Source of the DNA: Tychonema sp. LEGE 06208
GTDB lineage: Bacteria > Cyanobacteriota > Cyanobacteriia > Cyanobacteriales > Microcoleaceae
Length of the DNA: 64,000 bases
Reading direction: 5' to 3'
NCBI RefSeq assembly: GCF_015207505.1
Contig: NZ_JADEWT010000016.1
Coordinates: forward strand, 17,549 to 81,548
Made by a program: the position numbers and the translations under genes. Below, one piece after another: positions 38,402-47,584 of this stretch (within the stretch, counting starts at the first letter, position 1; every line of letters starts with the position of its first letter). The notes under the pieces were generated by a model, which saw only the letters and a program-made list of their open reading frames with translations, made no database searches and was not told where the DNA came from.

Positions 38402-39207
38402 AGCTTTTGAATACCCGCTGCGTGGGAAAATGGATAAGCGAGCAAATTCAAATAAAACGACGGATGTTGCAATTTCCCCTTAGCCCCGCTGTTCGAGATA
38501 ATTTTCCCAAACAAAAAAGCACCTCTACCGTAATTGAATTGCTGCCGCCAAAATTTGCCCAGAGTTAGGGCGTGAAAGTGATAAACTGTAACTTCAGGAC
38601 GGTAGACCGCGCAGCCTCCGGCATTGAGCCAGCGAAAGCAAAATTCCCGGTCTTCTCCCGCCGCTAGCGAAAAAGTCGTGTCAAACCCGCCGATTTTTTG
38701 GAAAGCCTCAGCCGAAAGAGCAAAATTGTTAGAAGTGAAAAATTGCGCGCGATCGCCAATAGCATTGTAATAACTGTAAAGATAGTCGATCAATTGCTGG
38801 CTGGCCGTAGAATAGATGTTATCCTGCAGCGCGTTGACAGTCCGACCTCCAATCAAACAATCTGGTGTTTCCATAAATCGCCGTTCCAGATTTCGCAGCC
38901 AATCTACCGCCACAGTACAGTCATCGTCAGTAAACACTAAAAATTTGCCCTCGGCTGCAAAAGCCCCAGTATTTCGCGCCGTAGCCGGGCCAGAATTTGG
39001 TTGTGTCAGAAGTCTGAGATTTAGCTGATTGAGAAAAGGAGAAATTGTACTTTCTACAGATATTTCCGTGCTGTCGTTAACCACAATGACTTGAAACCCA
39101 TCGCGCGGATATTCTAGTTCAACAAAAGACTGAAGACACTGCGCTAATTTCTCAGGTCGATTGTAAGTCGGAACAATAATTGAAAATAGAATGTTCGCTT
39201 GGTTCAT
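38317..39207 (-). CDS. family 2 glycosyltransferase
   Basis: A 296-residue GT-A enzyme that moves a sugar from a nucleotide sugar. It starts with FSIIVPTYNRPEKLAQCLQS. Metal/nucleotide motif is FTDDDC (DxD type) near residue 95, a later acidic patch AAGEDREFCFRW near 185 fits the catalytic base region, and a C-terminal hydrophobic stretch (LLIAGLFFVSQAGIAAGLFW) may anchor it to the membrane. The last 85 bp are duplicated downstream at 37948-38031. It follows a GT-C-like membrane gene by 15 bp on the same strand, so the two probably form a polysaccharide or glycolipid unit. Acceptor unknown. Confidence 0.88.
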   Translation of the reverse strand: MNQANILFSIIVPTYNRPEKLAQCLQSFVELEYPRDGFQVIVVNDSTEISVESTISPFLNQLNLRLLTQPNSGPATARNTGAFAAEGKFLVFTDDDCTVAVDWLRNLERRFMETPDCLIGGRTVNALQDNIYSTASQQLIDYLYSYYNAIGDRAQFFTSNNFALSAEAFQKIGGFDTTFSLAAGEDREFCFRWLNAGGCAVYRPEVTVYHFHALTLGKFWRQQFNYGRGAFLFGKIISNSGAKGKLQHPSFYLNLLAYPFSHAAGIQKLLIAGLFFVSQAGIAAGLFWEKNKVVEE

Positions 39208-39222
39208 GATAACTAATTACTT

Positions 39223-41517
39223 TTAATTTTTCAAGCGATATAACACCGACTCAGTATTAAAATCTTTGCCGAAAACTGGTTGTAGCGGGCCATCGGGACT
39301 TGTCAGCCAAGATAAACCTTGTTTGGTGTATTCGTCTGTCTCAGTCATGGGCCCGAATCCCACAAGGCTAATTTTATTTTTTCGGAGGTTGTCAATCCAT
39401 GCCGGAAGTCGATCGGCTCTAAAGGGCATATATAAAACTTTTCTGTCTAAATTTCTCCCGTAAAACAGGTAGCTGCGGGAACTCAGAAAGAAGCCGATTC
39501 TTTCATCCGGTACTGTATTTTGATCGATATACTCGTATATGCCTCGATACAGTTGGGTTCTAGCAATATCTCGCTTTTCCCTCGCCACCCAACTAGCACT
39601 TACCATCAATGCTATACACAGAGCTATACACAGACAAATTATCATCATATAACTCGATTTTTTCAAATTTACCAGTTTATTTTTTAACTCGGTTAAACTT
39701 GAACTTTGCTTAAACGAAATCCAACCTAACAGCATGAAGCCAATATAAGCTAACAGGTATATTGCTAAATCTAGCCCGTAGGGAGCTAATATTTTAATTA
39801 CCACATTGATGGCTGCCACTGGCTCGGATTTAAACCGATCAATCAACCCGCTTCCCCAAACAATACTGTTGCCGGTAAAAGAATCATTTTTAATTAGGTC
39901 AAAAATTATGTTGCTAATAATGCCGGAAATACTGCTAATTAAAACAACTGCTACGACAAGTTGATTCGGAGTTTTTAATTTGGTTGCTGTAGCTGCTGCT
40001 ATACCTAGCAAGCTTAGGAAGGAAAATCCGTATCTGAGATTGAAACCGAGTATGGGGCTGAGTTGACCGATCGACTCTCCAGCAGTACCGGAGGTGTAAG
40101 GTGTAATTAGATACAGAATTCCGGTGCTGGCAAGAAGTACAATTAAAATGATCTTATTTTGATTGATTGTTCTGGTTTTAGTTTGCAACAAAGCCAGAGG
40201 TGCTGCTAAGACTTGAAGTGCGATCGCCAGAAAGGGCAGTTGCAATCTAATGATGATTTGTAAGCCGACAGTTTGCCAGTGGGAAATATTGCTGGGATTA
40301 AATTGAGCTGCTAAAGTGCTTTGCCAAATATTTAGAATTGGCGAAGCGGGCGGCTGCTGTACCGAAGGTATTGGTGCAGGTATGGGAGACTGTATGCGAA
40401 CAGGCTCTAAGGGAATTTTAATATCGCCGACTTCGCCGACAGGATAATTGATTTGCAGCAAGTTTCTCGCATACCAAAAACATCCTAAAAGCAAGCAACA
40501 AGCTAGGCCGCACAGCAAGACTGGTTTGAGAAAGCGGCGAATTCTCAAATTAGCTGGTGTGGAATCTTGAGTAAGGGCGAATCTTGTAATTTCTAATATT
40601 GCTAATCCTCCTAAGAGTGAGGCTGCATAAACTAGGCCAGTAATTTTTATTCCGGCTAGCATTCCTACCGATGCCAAAAATAGGGATAGTTCCCAGACAG
40701 CTCGGCTTTTATGATAGGATAAACCCAGATACAAACCTACTGTAAAGATGGCAGCTAGCGGTAGGTCTGGGTGAATGGTGTTAATTTGGTTGAGCACCAT
40801 CGGTACTGTCAATACTAATGTTGATGCTGCCATAGCGTGAATTCTGGTAGAGCCAAATTTTACGCTCAATAGATAGACGGCTATTCCTTCAAGCACCCAG
40901 GCTATTAGCAGGGGAAAGGCTGCGAGAAAGTCTTCTTTGAATGGGATTACACACAAGGCAGATAAAACGTGCCAATTGTACGGATATACTCGGGCTTGCT
41001 CGTGTTCAAAAATCCAGTTTCCGGCGGCATCTAATAGTGTAAAGGAATGGGTTTGATACCATCGGGCGATCGCGGGCAGGTGAAACCACAATGAGTCATA
41101 ATTGGTTGTGGGTTTGGTTGCTAGGGTGTAACACAGCACAATTCCTGCAAAAGCGGCGGTCAAAACAATTAGAATTTCGGAGCTGTTGAGGGGTTGTTTG
41201 AGTTTGGGGATCTGCCAATGCGATAAGGTAAAAGCTCTGTTTTTTTTGGTATAGATCGGGATTGTGCCGATCGCGCAAATCAAAATTTCTGCTATAATTA
41301 CTTGAGCGAGATTTAGGCGATCGGCACTTCCTAAAATCAAGCCGATACAAACTTGTATGATGCTCCATCCCGTCAGAAGTACGAGGAGAAAATGGGGAAA
41401 CGAACAGTTACTGTTTGCTTTTTGATTCTCGAAAGCCAGAAACAAGCTTAAGGGAATTGGCCCGAATACAATAATTAGAAATAAAGTTAATTCCCACAAA
41501 TGCTGCGTTATTAGCAT
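39223..41517 (-). CDS. GT-C-like integral membrane protein (glycosyltransferase 39-like candidate)
   Basis: A 764-residue protein with about 13-15 hydrophobic segments and a soluble C-terminal part. After TM3 a loop reads TTNYDSLWFHLPAIARWYQT, resembling the first periplasmic loop with an acidic residue in ArnT/PMT-type GT-C enzymes that use polyprenyl-phosphate sugars. Later pieces include HPDLPLAAIFTVGLYLGLS. The tail is polar (QNTVPDERIGFFLSSRSYLFYGR) with a C-terminal segment ending VFGKDFNTESVLYRLKN. Substrate cannot be told. The GT2 gene lies 15 bp downstream in the same orientation. An alternative is an O-antigen-ligase-like or unassigned membrane protein. Confidence 0.6.
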   Translation of the reverse strand: MLITQHLWELTLFLIIVFGPIPLSLFLAFENQKANSNCSFPHFLLVLLTGWSIIQVCIGLILGSADRLNLAQVIIAEILICAIGTIPIYTKKNRAFTLSHWQIPKLKQPLNSSEILIVLTAAFAGIVLCYTLATKPTTNYDSLWFHLPAIARWYQTHSFTLLDAAGNWIFEHEQARVYPYNWHVLSALCVIPFKEDFLAAFPLLIAWVLEGIAVYLLSVKFGSTRIHAMAASTLVLTVPMVLNQINTIHPDLPLAAIFTVGLYLGLSYHKSRAVWELSLFLASVGMLAGIKITGLVYAASLLGGLAILEITRFALTQDSTPANLRIRRFLKPVLLCGLACCLLLGCFWYARNLLQINYPVGEVGDIKIPLEPVRIQSPIPAPIPSVQQPPASPILNIWQSTLAAQFNPSNISHWQTVGLQIIIRLQLPFLAIALQVLAAPLALLQTKTRTINQNKIILIVLLASTGILYLITPYTSGTAGESIGQLSPILGFNLRYGFSFLSLLGIAAATATKLKTPNQLVVAVVLISSISGIISNIIFDLIKNDSFTGNSIVWGSGLIDRFKSEPVAAINVVIKILAPYGLDLAIYLLAYIGFMLLGWISFKQSSSLTELKNKLVNLKKSSYMMIICLCIALCIALMVSASWVAREKRDIARTQLYRGIYEYIDQNTVPDERIGFFLSSRSYLFYGRNLDRKVLYMPFRADRLPAWIDNLRKNKISLVGFGPMTETDEYTKQGLSWLTSPDGPLQPVFGKDFNTESVLYRLKN

Positions 41518-41638
41518 AAGCTACTATTTACCAATTTTTATGGGTTTTTCCTAGCTACCAGGCTCTTAATGATAACGAGAAATCTATCAGATTCGCGGTT
41601 TTTGTGATGGTAATCGATTGAGAGCCTTCTTGGGAGAG

Positions 41639-41691
41639 GACTCGCATTCCTCACTACAAACTTGTCTGGTTTGTAGTGAGGAATGCGAGTC
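41639..41691. terminator. perfect 23-bp stem hairpin after the M23 gene
   Basis: Arms 41639-41661 and 41669-41691 (starting GACTCGCATTCCTCAC) pair exactly around a 7-nt loop, 12 bp after the peptidase stop. No T-run follows. Probably a terminator or a dispersed palindrome. Confidence 0.65.
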
Positions 41692-41703
41692 ATTATCAAA
41701 AGC

Positions 41704-43572
41704 CTATCTGCTTGCTTGCTTCTGAGTTTTGGGTTTGAGAGCTTCCTTGTCTTTGGGCGCTGAAGTGTCAGCTTTTAACAATTCTGGGAATGGCGGCTGG
41801 AGGTTGTGAACTTCGATGTCCATTCCCAGCGGCAGAGGTGGAAGCATGGGCAGATCGCTTTCTAAATCCTTGAGTCCCCTAGCGCTTAGTGTTTCCACGA
41901 TTTTCGGCATTAGGGGTACTTTGGCGGTTTCTAAACTGCCCATCATTTTGGCTACGGCGAATTCTAGCTGAGCGCCCGGATCTACCGCCACCCAACCCCG
42001 ATCGGTCATTTGCCGGATCTCGAAGTGAAGGTGAGGCCCTGTAGACATTCCCGTACTACCGACGCGGCCGATAGTTTCTCCCTGTTTCACAAACTCTCCC
42101 GGTTTGACAAACAGTTCCGAAAGGTGTCCGTAGAGAGTTTCCTGAGACTGTTTGTTGTGGTCAAGAACCACCGTCAAACCGTAGCCGCCCAACCAATCGG
42201 CGATCGCCACTTGACCCGCATAGGCCGCCAGTACGGGCGTTCCCATCGGAGCTCCCAAGTCAGTTCCGGTGTGAAACCTGCCGTAACCCATAACCGGATG
42301 AGTCCGCCACCCGAAGGGCGATGTAATGTCGGCAGCAATAGATAGGGGAAACAACAGGCTGGTGTTGCCGTTTCCGGGCATTCCTAAAGGACGCGGCGTG
42401 AGATTGTAGTAAGCAAAACCTGTATTGCTGCCGCTGCTGACACTAACGGCACCGACTTGCACCGGCCCTAGTCCCATGCTGGGTTCGGGAGGGCCGCCGT
42501 AGGATGCAGGGTTGACCGAATATCCAGAGTTAGCCGAATATCCAGAGTTAGCCGAATATCCAGAGTTAGCCGAATATCCAGAGTTAGCCGAGTATCCAGA
42601 GTTAGCCGAGTATCCAGAGTTAGCCGAATATCCAGAGTTAGCCGAGTAGCCCTTGGGCCCATAAGCAGATTCTCCGCTGCTTCCTTGTCCCCAAAGCTTG
42701 TTGCTTACTTGTTGAATGGCTCGATCGACTTTATTGGCAGAATAACCCCGATCGTTATCGCCCGCATTTCCCCGAACATTGCTCGGAACATTGCTCGGAA
42801 CGTTCTCCGCCAGGTTTTGTGGCAGATTTCGAGGCGGGGGTGCAATATAGGAGTTACCGGCGATCGGGCTGTGGGGACTGTCGTTGGGTTCTTGTGCGAT
42901 CGGGGTTTGGGGGCTGTAGCTGGGAGGGGCTGCTTCTGCAGTGACAGGCTCGTCCACAGCAGCAGGCCCGCACGAACCGCCACCGGAACCTTCGCAACCG
43001 CTCGATCGTTCTGCAAACTCGATTCTCGTCGGCGGTTCGTAGCCGCCCTCAGCGCCAGCGCTGTAGTCTGTATGGTCGGCTTCAGCAGTATGGACTGGGT
43101 TAACTGGCGCTTCAAAAGGAGGCTCTTGGGCTGTGGCTTCTGGCAGGGGAATCAGCGCCGGCTCTGGCAGATAATAGGCCGGAGGTGCTTCGGTGACGTA
43201 ATCTGACTCCCGAGGCGGTTCGGCATAGACAGGCTCGGGAGCCGGAGCTTCTGCCTGCGGTGGGGAGTACGGTTCTGGCTCTACTTGGCTAACTGCTGGT
43301 TCCGGGGGGGCCAGAGGCGCTTCATACAGTGGCTGGAGTTCTGCTGCACCGGGGACTGCTTGTTCTGCTGGCGGTGTTTCGGTCTGGGCCCACACTAGGC
43401 CTTTGCTGAGCAGTCCCAGACTGGCGAGGCAACCCAGTCCTACCAGCAGCGAGCGATCGGACAAAAGGCGCGATCGAGTCCGAGCGCCTTTCGGGTTATT
43501 TTTGTGATGTTTGGTGTTCAAATGGGCTGCTATTTGCTTGTCTGGAACTGGTTTCACGATTTTTTTTCCCAA
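41704..43572 (-). CDS. M23 (LytM-type) peptidoglycan endopeptidase-like protein
   Basis: A 622-residue envelope protein. A basic N-terminus and one hydrophobic segment (SLLVGLGCLASLGLLSKGLVWA, about 42-62) export or anchor it. A long Pro/Glu/Ala-rich spacer (65-270) and a run of eight GYS(A/V)N(S/P) hexapeptides (about 310-355) follow. The M23 domain (about 400-520) has the zinc ligands HTGTDLGAPMG (H..D) and GPHLHFEIRQ (HLH), plus LYGHLSELFVKPGEFVKQG. It cleaves peptide cross-links or, if ligands are not all kept, activates an amidase; here ligands look complete. The start is uncertain: TTG 43572 or GTG 43557. Confidence 0.85.
   Translation of the reverse strand: MGKKIVKPVPDKQIAAHLNTKHHKNNPKGARTRSRLLSDRSLLVGLGCLASLGLLSKGLVWAQTETPPAEQAVPGAAELQPLYEAPLAPPEPAVSQVEPEPYSPPQAEAPAPEPVYAEPPRESDYVTEAPPAYYLPEPALIPLPEATAQEPPFEAPVNPVHTAEADHTDYSAGAEGGYEPPTRIEFAERSSGCEGSGGGSCGPAAVDEPVTAEAAPPSYSPQTPIAQEPNDSPHSPIAGNSYIAPPPRNLPQNLAENVPSNVPSNVRGNAGDNDRGYSANKVDRAIQQVSNKLWGQGSSGESAYGPKGYSANSGYSANSGYSANSGYSANSGYSANSGYSANSGYSANSGYSVNPASYGGPPEPSMGLGPVQVGAVSVSSGSNTGFAYYNLTPRPLGMPGNGNTSLLFPLSIAADITSPFGWRTHPVMGYGRFHTGTDLGAPMGTPVLAAYAGQVAIADWLGGYGLTVVLDHNKQSQETLYGHLSELFVKPGEFVKQGETIGRVGSTGMSTGPHLHFEIRQMTDRGWVAVDPGAQLEFAVAKMMGSLETAKVPLMPKIVETLSARGLKDLESDLPMLPPLPLGMDIEVHNLQPPFPELLKADTSAPKDKEALKPKTQKQASR
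42514..42648 (-). repeat. 18-bp tandem repeat coding GYSANS hexapeptides
   Basis: Seven near-identical 18-bp units (tatccagagttagccgaa, with a few a/g changes) plus one diverged unit encode GYSANS x7 and GYSVNP. Period 18 keeps frame, so copy number can vary without breaking the gene. Confidence 0.92.
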
Positions 43573-44325
43573 CTCAACAGGGGACGCAAGGATATCTAAG
43601 TCAGTCGATTTTAGATTTTAGATTTTAGATTTACTTGCAACTTTGTGAATCAAAGGAGCCCGAACTAAAGTCTAAAGTTTTGGGCTGCTGGCGACAGGAG
43701 TCTTCAAGCAAGTATCTGTTTTTTTTGGCGGGGCCTGGATCGACTGTATGGCAATCCCAATCTTTAATACAGACTTAACTGATTTTACCCGGCTTGAGGC
43801 AATTTTTTGGCGCGTCGAACCAGCTCGAATGCTGTGGCGTCGATTCGCGATCGATGCCCTGGTTTTTTGGCCGACGATCGCACTGGCTGGCGGAGTCTGT
43901 GAAGGCCACATTGATAATAGCGCTTTGACGTTCGTCTGTGTTAGTTAGTTCGCTCTATTTTTCGGGTCGCGCCAAATTTCGCCAGCGTCCACCGCCTCGG
44001 TCGATTTTTGATTTTAGATTCTTCGACTTCGCGAGCGAACAAGTTTTAGATTTGAGATTTACTTGCAGACGAGTGAATCTAAGTCGCCCGAACTAAAGTT
44101 TAAAGTTTTGGGCTGCTGGCGACAGGAGTCTTCAAGCAAGTATCTGTTGTGTTAATTATTTGCCTCTATTTTTCGGGTTATGCCAAATTTCGCCAGCGTC
44201 CACCGCCGCTGGGTGGCTTCTTTCATCCCGATTTTTTTGATGAAAGCCGATCGCGCATTTAAACCTCAGCCGCCAAAATTGTTGATTGCTTAGAATAGAA
44301 TGCAAATTGATTCGTTTGGGGATGG
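43573..44325. repeat. intergenic imperfect direct repeat with a 216-bp block in one copy
   Basis: Copy 1 is 43621-43720 plus 43937-43996. Copy 2 is 44046-44206 without interruption. Shared blocks include gttttgggctgctggcgaca, ggagtcttcaagcaagtatc and ccaaatttcgccagcgtcca. Copy 1 carries 216 extra bp (43721-43936) with a 66-codon open frame that has no recognisable product. The repeats could be two small-RNA or leader copies; nothing decisive is seen. Confidence 0.7.
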
Positions 44326-45216
44326 ATGGCTTTAATGACTGTAGCTGGCGATCGCTTGACAAATTTTCCTGACTCCTCACCGACGACCGGATCCCCTTCG
44401 GGGATCGGTTGGGAGTGGCAGAACTCCCAAGGTTTGCCTTATCTGACTTGTAGCTTGCTCTCTCGATGGTCTCACGGCTTTTTTACTCGCGATTTCTCGC
44501 CCCAAGGCCCGATCGAGCTGACGGAAATTCTCGAACCAGGAGCCAAGGTTTACCGCCTTCAGCAGGTACACGGCAATGCGGTACTCAAAACCGGTCAGTT
44601 GTCCCCGGTTGTGCCTCCGGTTTCGGAAACCGCCGCTCAAAGCTATGTTGAGGCTGATGGGTTGGTGGCCGAACTAGAGGGTGAGGCGCTGTGGGTTTGC
44701 TCGGCCGACTGCGTGCCGGTGCTGATTGCTGACGATCGCACTGGACTGGTTGCGGCAGTTCACGCTGGTTGGCGCGGCACTGCTGCTAAGATATTACCAG
44801 AGGCAATCGATCGACTTGTGGCCGTCGGCAGTCAACTAGACAATCTCAAGATTGCTATGGGGCCGGCGATCTCTGGAGAGGTTTACCAGGTATCTGTGGA
44901 AGTTGCCGCGTCTCTCTTAGCCGCGATTACTCCCCAGAGTGCTGTTAGTGCCCGTGCCGCCGGCATCTGCGAGTTTTTGCACCAACTGCCAGAATCTCCT
45001 GTACTAGCAGATCCAGAACCTGGAAAAGTACGCTTGGATGTTCGCCTCTGCAATGCTCTGCAATTGCAGAAATTGGGAATCGATCTTTCTCAAGTGGCGA
45101 TCGCTCCTTTCTGTACCTATTCTGACTCGGCTCGCTTTTTTTCCTACCGCCGCGATCGACTAAAAAAAATCCAGTGGTCGGGAATTGTCAGCGCCTGCGG
45201 GACAAATCCCCGTTGA
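44326..45216 (+). CDS. pgeF: peptidoglycan editing factor PgeF (laccase-domain, YfiH family)
   Basis: A 296-residue protein of the multicopper polyphenol-oxidase-like family; E. coli YfiH removes mis-incorporated serine-containing muropeptide precursors, and other members have purine-nucleoside activity. Landmarks: GFFTRDFSPQG near the N-terminus, YRLQQVHGNAV, the metal-site segment VCSADCVPVLIADD with Cys, VAAVHAGWRGTAAKILP with His, and MGPAISGEVYQVS. The C-terminal DLSQVAIAPFCTYSDSARFFSYRRD also fits. The start is ATG 44326, with another ATG three codons on. It stands alone between long spacers. Confidence 0.9.
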   Translation: MALMTVAGDRLTNFPDSSPTTGSPSGIGWEWQNSQGLPYLTCSLLSRWSHGFFTRDFSPQGPIELTEILEPGAKVYRLQQVHGNAVLKTGQLSPVVPPVSETAAQSYVEADGLVAELEGEALWVCSADCVPVLIADDRTGLVAAVHAGWRGTAAKILPEAIDRLVAVGSQLDNLKIAMGPAISGEVYQVSVEVAASLLAAITPQSAVSARAAGICEFLHQLPESPVLADPEPGKVRLDVRLCNALQLQKLGIDLSQVAIAPFCTYSDSARFFSYRRDRLKKIQWSGIVSACGTNPR

Positions 45217-45824
45217 AAGCCTTCGGCAACAGGTAAAATTATTGTAGACGGCTAAGCTAAGGTAAAAACAAAAATCTTTAGGTTCATAATTTTTTATTTC
45301 CTGTTGCCCAATGCCTTCTACCTTCCTAAGGTTTGCTGGTTTCTGTCTCAAAGCACTAAAAACTACCAGTAAAACTTTTGGGAAAGCGGCGCGGCTTTCC
45401 TCTCTTGTTAAAATTGCACTATTTTTAACGAGAGCCTTCAGCGGGTTATTAAATTTAATGACCGAGCACTGGTGGATAAAAAATGCTTAGCGACCGCAAG
45501 GTTAACCATCATTGGTGTCAACAACCAAGTCAAATGCAGTACAGGTATACTATCTGACGATTAAAACCTAGAACCTCCCCTGGCCACCCGACTATTTGGG
45601 AGGACAAAAAGCGCTCTTGCATCAACCCTACTCCCATTCTTAATGGAGATTAGGAGGGGATCGAGACTCAGCTATAAACGAGAGAAACAAAGGTTTTTAA
45701 ACTTAAATTGACGCCAATGGTTTAGGATATCATCCTACACTTTCAAACCACGGCGGTTAACACCGCCCGCTCGCATCCCTCTCAGGTCTAAAGACGCTGA
45801 GTTTTCCGCATACCAACAAGTTTT
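45217..45824. other. 608-bp intergenic region with small hairpins
   Basis: Contains GGAAAGC..GCTTTCC (about 45380-45399) directly followed by CTCTTGTTAAAA..TTTTTAACGAGAG (about 45401-45432), and GGCGGT-taac-ACCGCC at 45752-45767 in the leader of the next gene. The first pair could be a terminator cluster or a small RNA; no ORF is credible. Confidence 0.5.
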
Positions 45825-46433
45825 ATGAGTGAGCCAACTCCCTATCAACTGCTTGAAGTCGATGAAGATGCTTCCTTTGATGAAGTGCAAGAGGCCCGCA
45901 CCCGTCAAGCCCAGCAGCACAGCGGCGACAAGAAACGTTTGGAATCGATCGAAGCTGCTTATGACGCGATTCTCATGGATCGCTTGCGACAGCGACAGGA
46001 AGGTAAAATTAAAGTGCCCGAAGGCATCCGCTTTCCCGATCGGCTGACTCCCCCACCCGCAAGCTTTACTCCGTCTACTCCGTCGGGGAGTCCTGCTTGG
46101 TTGCAGCGACTAATCGATACTCCTAGTCGATCGGACATTTTGTGGCCGGCTGGGGTTTATGTGGCCTTGGGCGGACTGAGTATTTATCCGGCTAATGATT
46201 CTTTGCTACAGTTGACTCTGGCTCTTGGAGTCGGCTCTTGTCTTTATTTTCTTAATCGCAAGGAACAAAAATTTGGTCGGGCCGTGCTGCTGACTGTGGC
46301 CGGCTTGGTTTTAGGCCTGGTGCTGGGAGGTGTTTTCGGCCCTTTGCTCAGTACAGCATTTGTCTCAACAGAGAAACTGATTGCTTTGTTTACGTTTTTA
46401 ACTCTGTGGCTCGTCAGCAGTTTTTTGCGATAG
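45825..46433 (+). CDS. CPP1-like (DUF3353) membrane protein with J-like domain
   Basis: A 202-residue protein. Residues 1-60 form a J-domain-like helical part (PYQLLEVDEDASFDEVQEAR, IEAAYDAILMDRLRQRQEGK) without the HPD motif. Residues of about 105-200 hold three or four membrane segments (LWPAGVYVALGGLSIYP, LLQLTLALGVGSCLYFL, VLLTVAGLVLGLVLGGVFG, LIALFTFLTLWLVSSFL). The layout matches plant CPP1, which stabilises protochlorophyllide oxidoreductase, and its cyanobacterial relatives. ATG 45825 fits the family start. A role in thylakoid chlorophyll synthesis is inferred from the family. Confidence 0.85.
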   Translation: MSEPTPYQLLEVDEDASFDEVQEARTRQAQQHSGDKKRLESIEAAYDAILMDRLRQRQEGKIKVPEGIRFPDRLTPPPASFTPSTPSGSPAWLQRLIDTPSRSDILWPAGVYVALGGLSIYPANDSLLQLTLALGVGSCLYFLNRKEQKFGRAVLLTVAGLVLGLVLGGVFGPLLSTAFVSTEKLIALFTFLTLWLVSSFLR

Positions 46434-46579
46434 TCAGTAGTTAGTGGTTATTTGTGATTAGTTATTTGTGATTTGTTGGTTCCTAGTTCTTCAGTGTTAT
46501 TTGTTGATTCTTAATAACAACTAACAACAATTAAGAGCCAGTAACCAATAACCAATAACCAATAACTAATAACCAATAA
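46434..46579. repeat. heptamer-rich spacer (gattagt, ccaataa)
   Basis: The convergent gap between CPP1-like and HAD genes holds degenerate agttagt/gattagt units and then ccaataa/ctaataa heptamers up to the HAD stop codon. Confidence 0.8.
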
Positions 46580-47263
46580 CTAATGACTACCTAAAATCAT
46601 CTCAACTGCTTCGCTCAAATTATTAGCAATAAAATCCGGTTGGTGCATTTCTAATTGGGTGCGATCGCGAATTCCGCACAAAACACCAATTACCTTGACA
46701 CCGTGGGTTTTTGCTGCTACAATATCGGCCTCGGTATCCCCCACCATCCAAAAATCAGAAGCCGGTGGCAGTTGGGCCAGAGCTCTAGCCATCAGCAGGG
46801 GCTTATCCTTCACATCCCCAGTTTTGATGTAATCGTTGGGGAGACAATAGCGGCGGTTTTCTGGGAAAAACTGCGCCAAATTGCAGCGGGTGAAGGCTTC
46901 GTCTAGTTCCCTGACGCGGCGCATGGTCATCACCGTTAAGTCTACTCCAGCGCGCTGCAACTTCTCTAAAGTTTCTACTGCACCCCGAGCGGGTCGATCG
47001 TACATCAGAAAAGGGAGAGTGTGGACAGTTTGACGGCGTTTCAGGGCAAAATCGACAGCTTGATCTGCGTCTAATCCTGAGAGGAGGGCGATTTCGGTTT
47101 CAGGAACCCGCGCCCGTTTCATGTCCCAAAACTCGGCTAAGGTGAGTTCGCGCACTGCTTGACCCTCACGCTGAGTCTCGGCCAGACACTGCTGGTAAAC
47201 TCGGTAATAGCGATCGGACACGTCCATAATCGGGCCGTCAAAGTCAGTAATAAGTCTCAGCAT
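46580..47263 (-). CDS. HAD-superfamily hydrolase
   Basis: A 227-residue phosphatase-like protein. Motif I is DFDGPIMD (Asp7 nucleophile, Asp9 acid/base), with a helical cap (about 15-85). Motif II is TVMTMRR (Thr), with a conserved Lys near DVKDKPLL, and motif IV is MVGDTEADIVAAKTHGVKVIGV. All catalytic groups are present. It belongs to the subfamily I phosphoglycolate phosphatase-like group, but the substrate cannot be assigned. The stop lies at the edge of a heptamer array. The start is ATG 47263. Confidence 0.87.
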   Translation of the reverse strand: MLRLITDFDGPIMDVSDRYYRVYQQCLAETQREGQAVRELTLAEFWDMKRARVPETEIALLSGLDADQAVDFALKRRQTVHTLPFLMYDRPARGAVETLEKLQRAGVDLTVMTMRRVRELDEAFTRCNLAQFFPENRRYCLPNDYIKTGDVKDKPLLMARALAQLPPASDFWMVGDTEADIVAAKTHGVKVIGVLCGIRDRTQLEMHQPDFIANNLSEAVEMILGSH

Positions 47264-47584
47264 TTAGCAGAATATTTTCCAGTTTTTATACAAATTGTTC
47301 AATATTATATCACTTCCAGGTAACAGGTTATTTGCCAAACTTGACACCAATACCCAGGGGAGGTAAAGTGTAGAACAATGGCGCTAATTAAAGGCAATAG
47401 TTGAATTGAATTGTACCAATCCTCAACTCTAAGAGTTGTTAGTAATATCGGGAAGTCTACAATTGAAAACTGCAATATAAATAATGCAAATCGCTTATTT
47501 AATTAATCATTATAGCTATTAACCGCTTAGTTCAGGATGAGCTTAAATGCTTGTTCAAAACATTTGCTATAACTCATATTCGGC
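47264..47584. other. 321-bp spacer before the truncated cyclase gene
   Basis: AT-rich, divergent spacer. No PAS-coding remnant is readable in it beyond the last few codons (IFGVGRDIT) that lead into the cyclase frame. A stop codon (TAA, about 47570) closes that frame. Confidence 0.5.

Noticed and set aside
43748..43948. 66-codon frame in the 216-bp block
   Set aside because: Present only in one copy of the direct repeat, no homology recognised; kept inside the repeat feature only.
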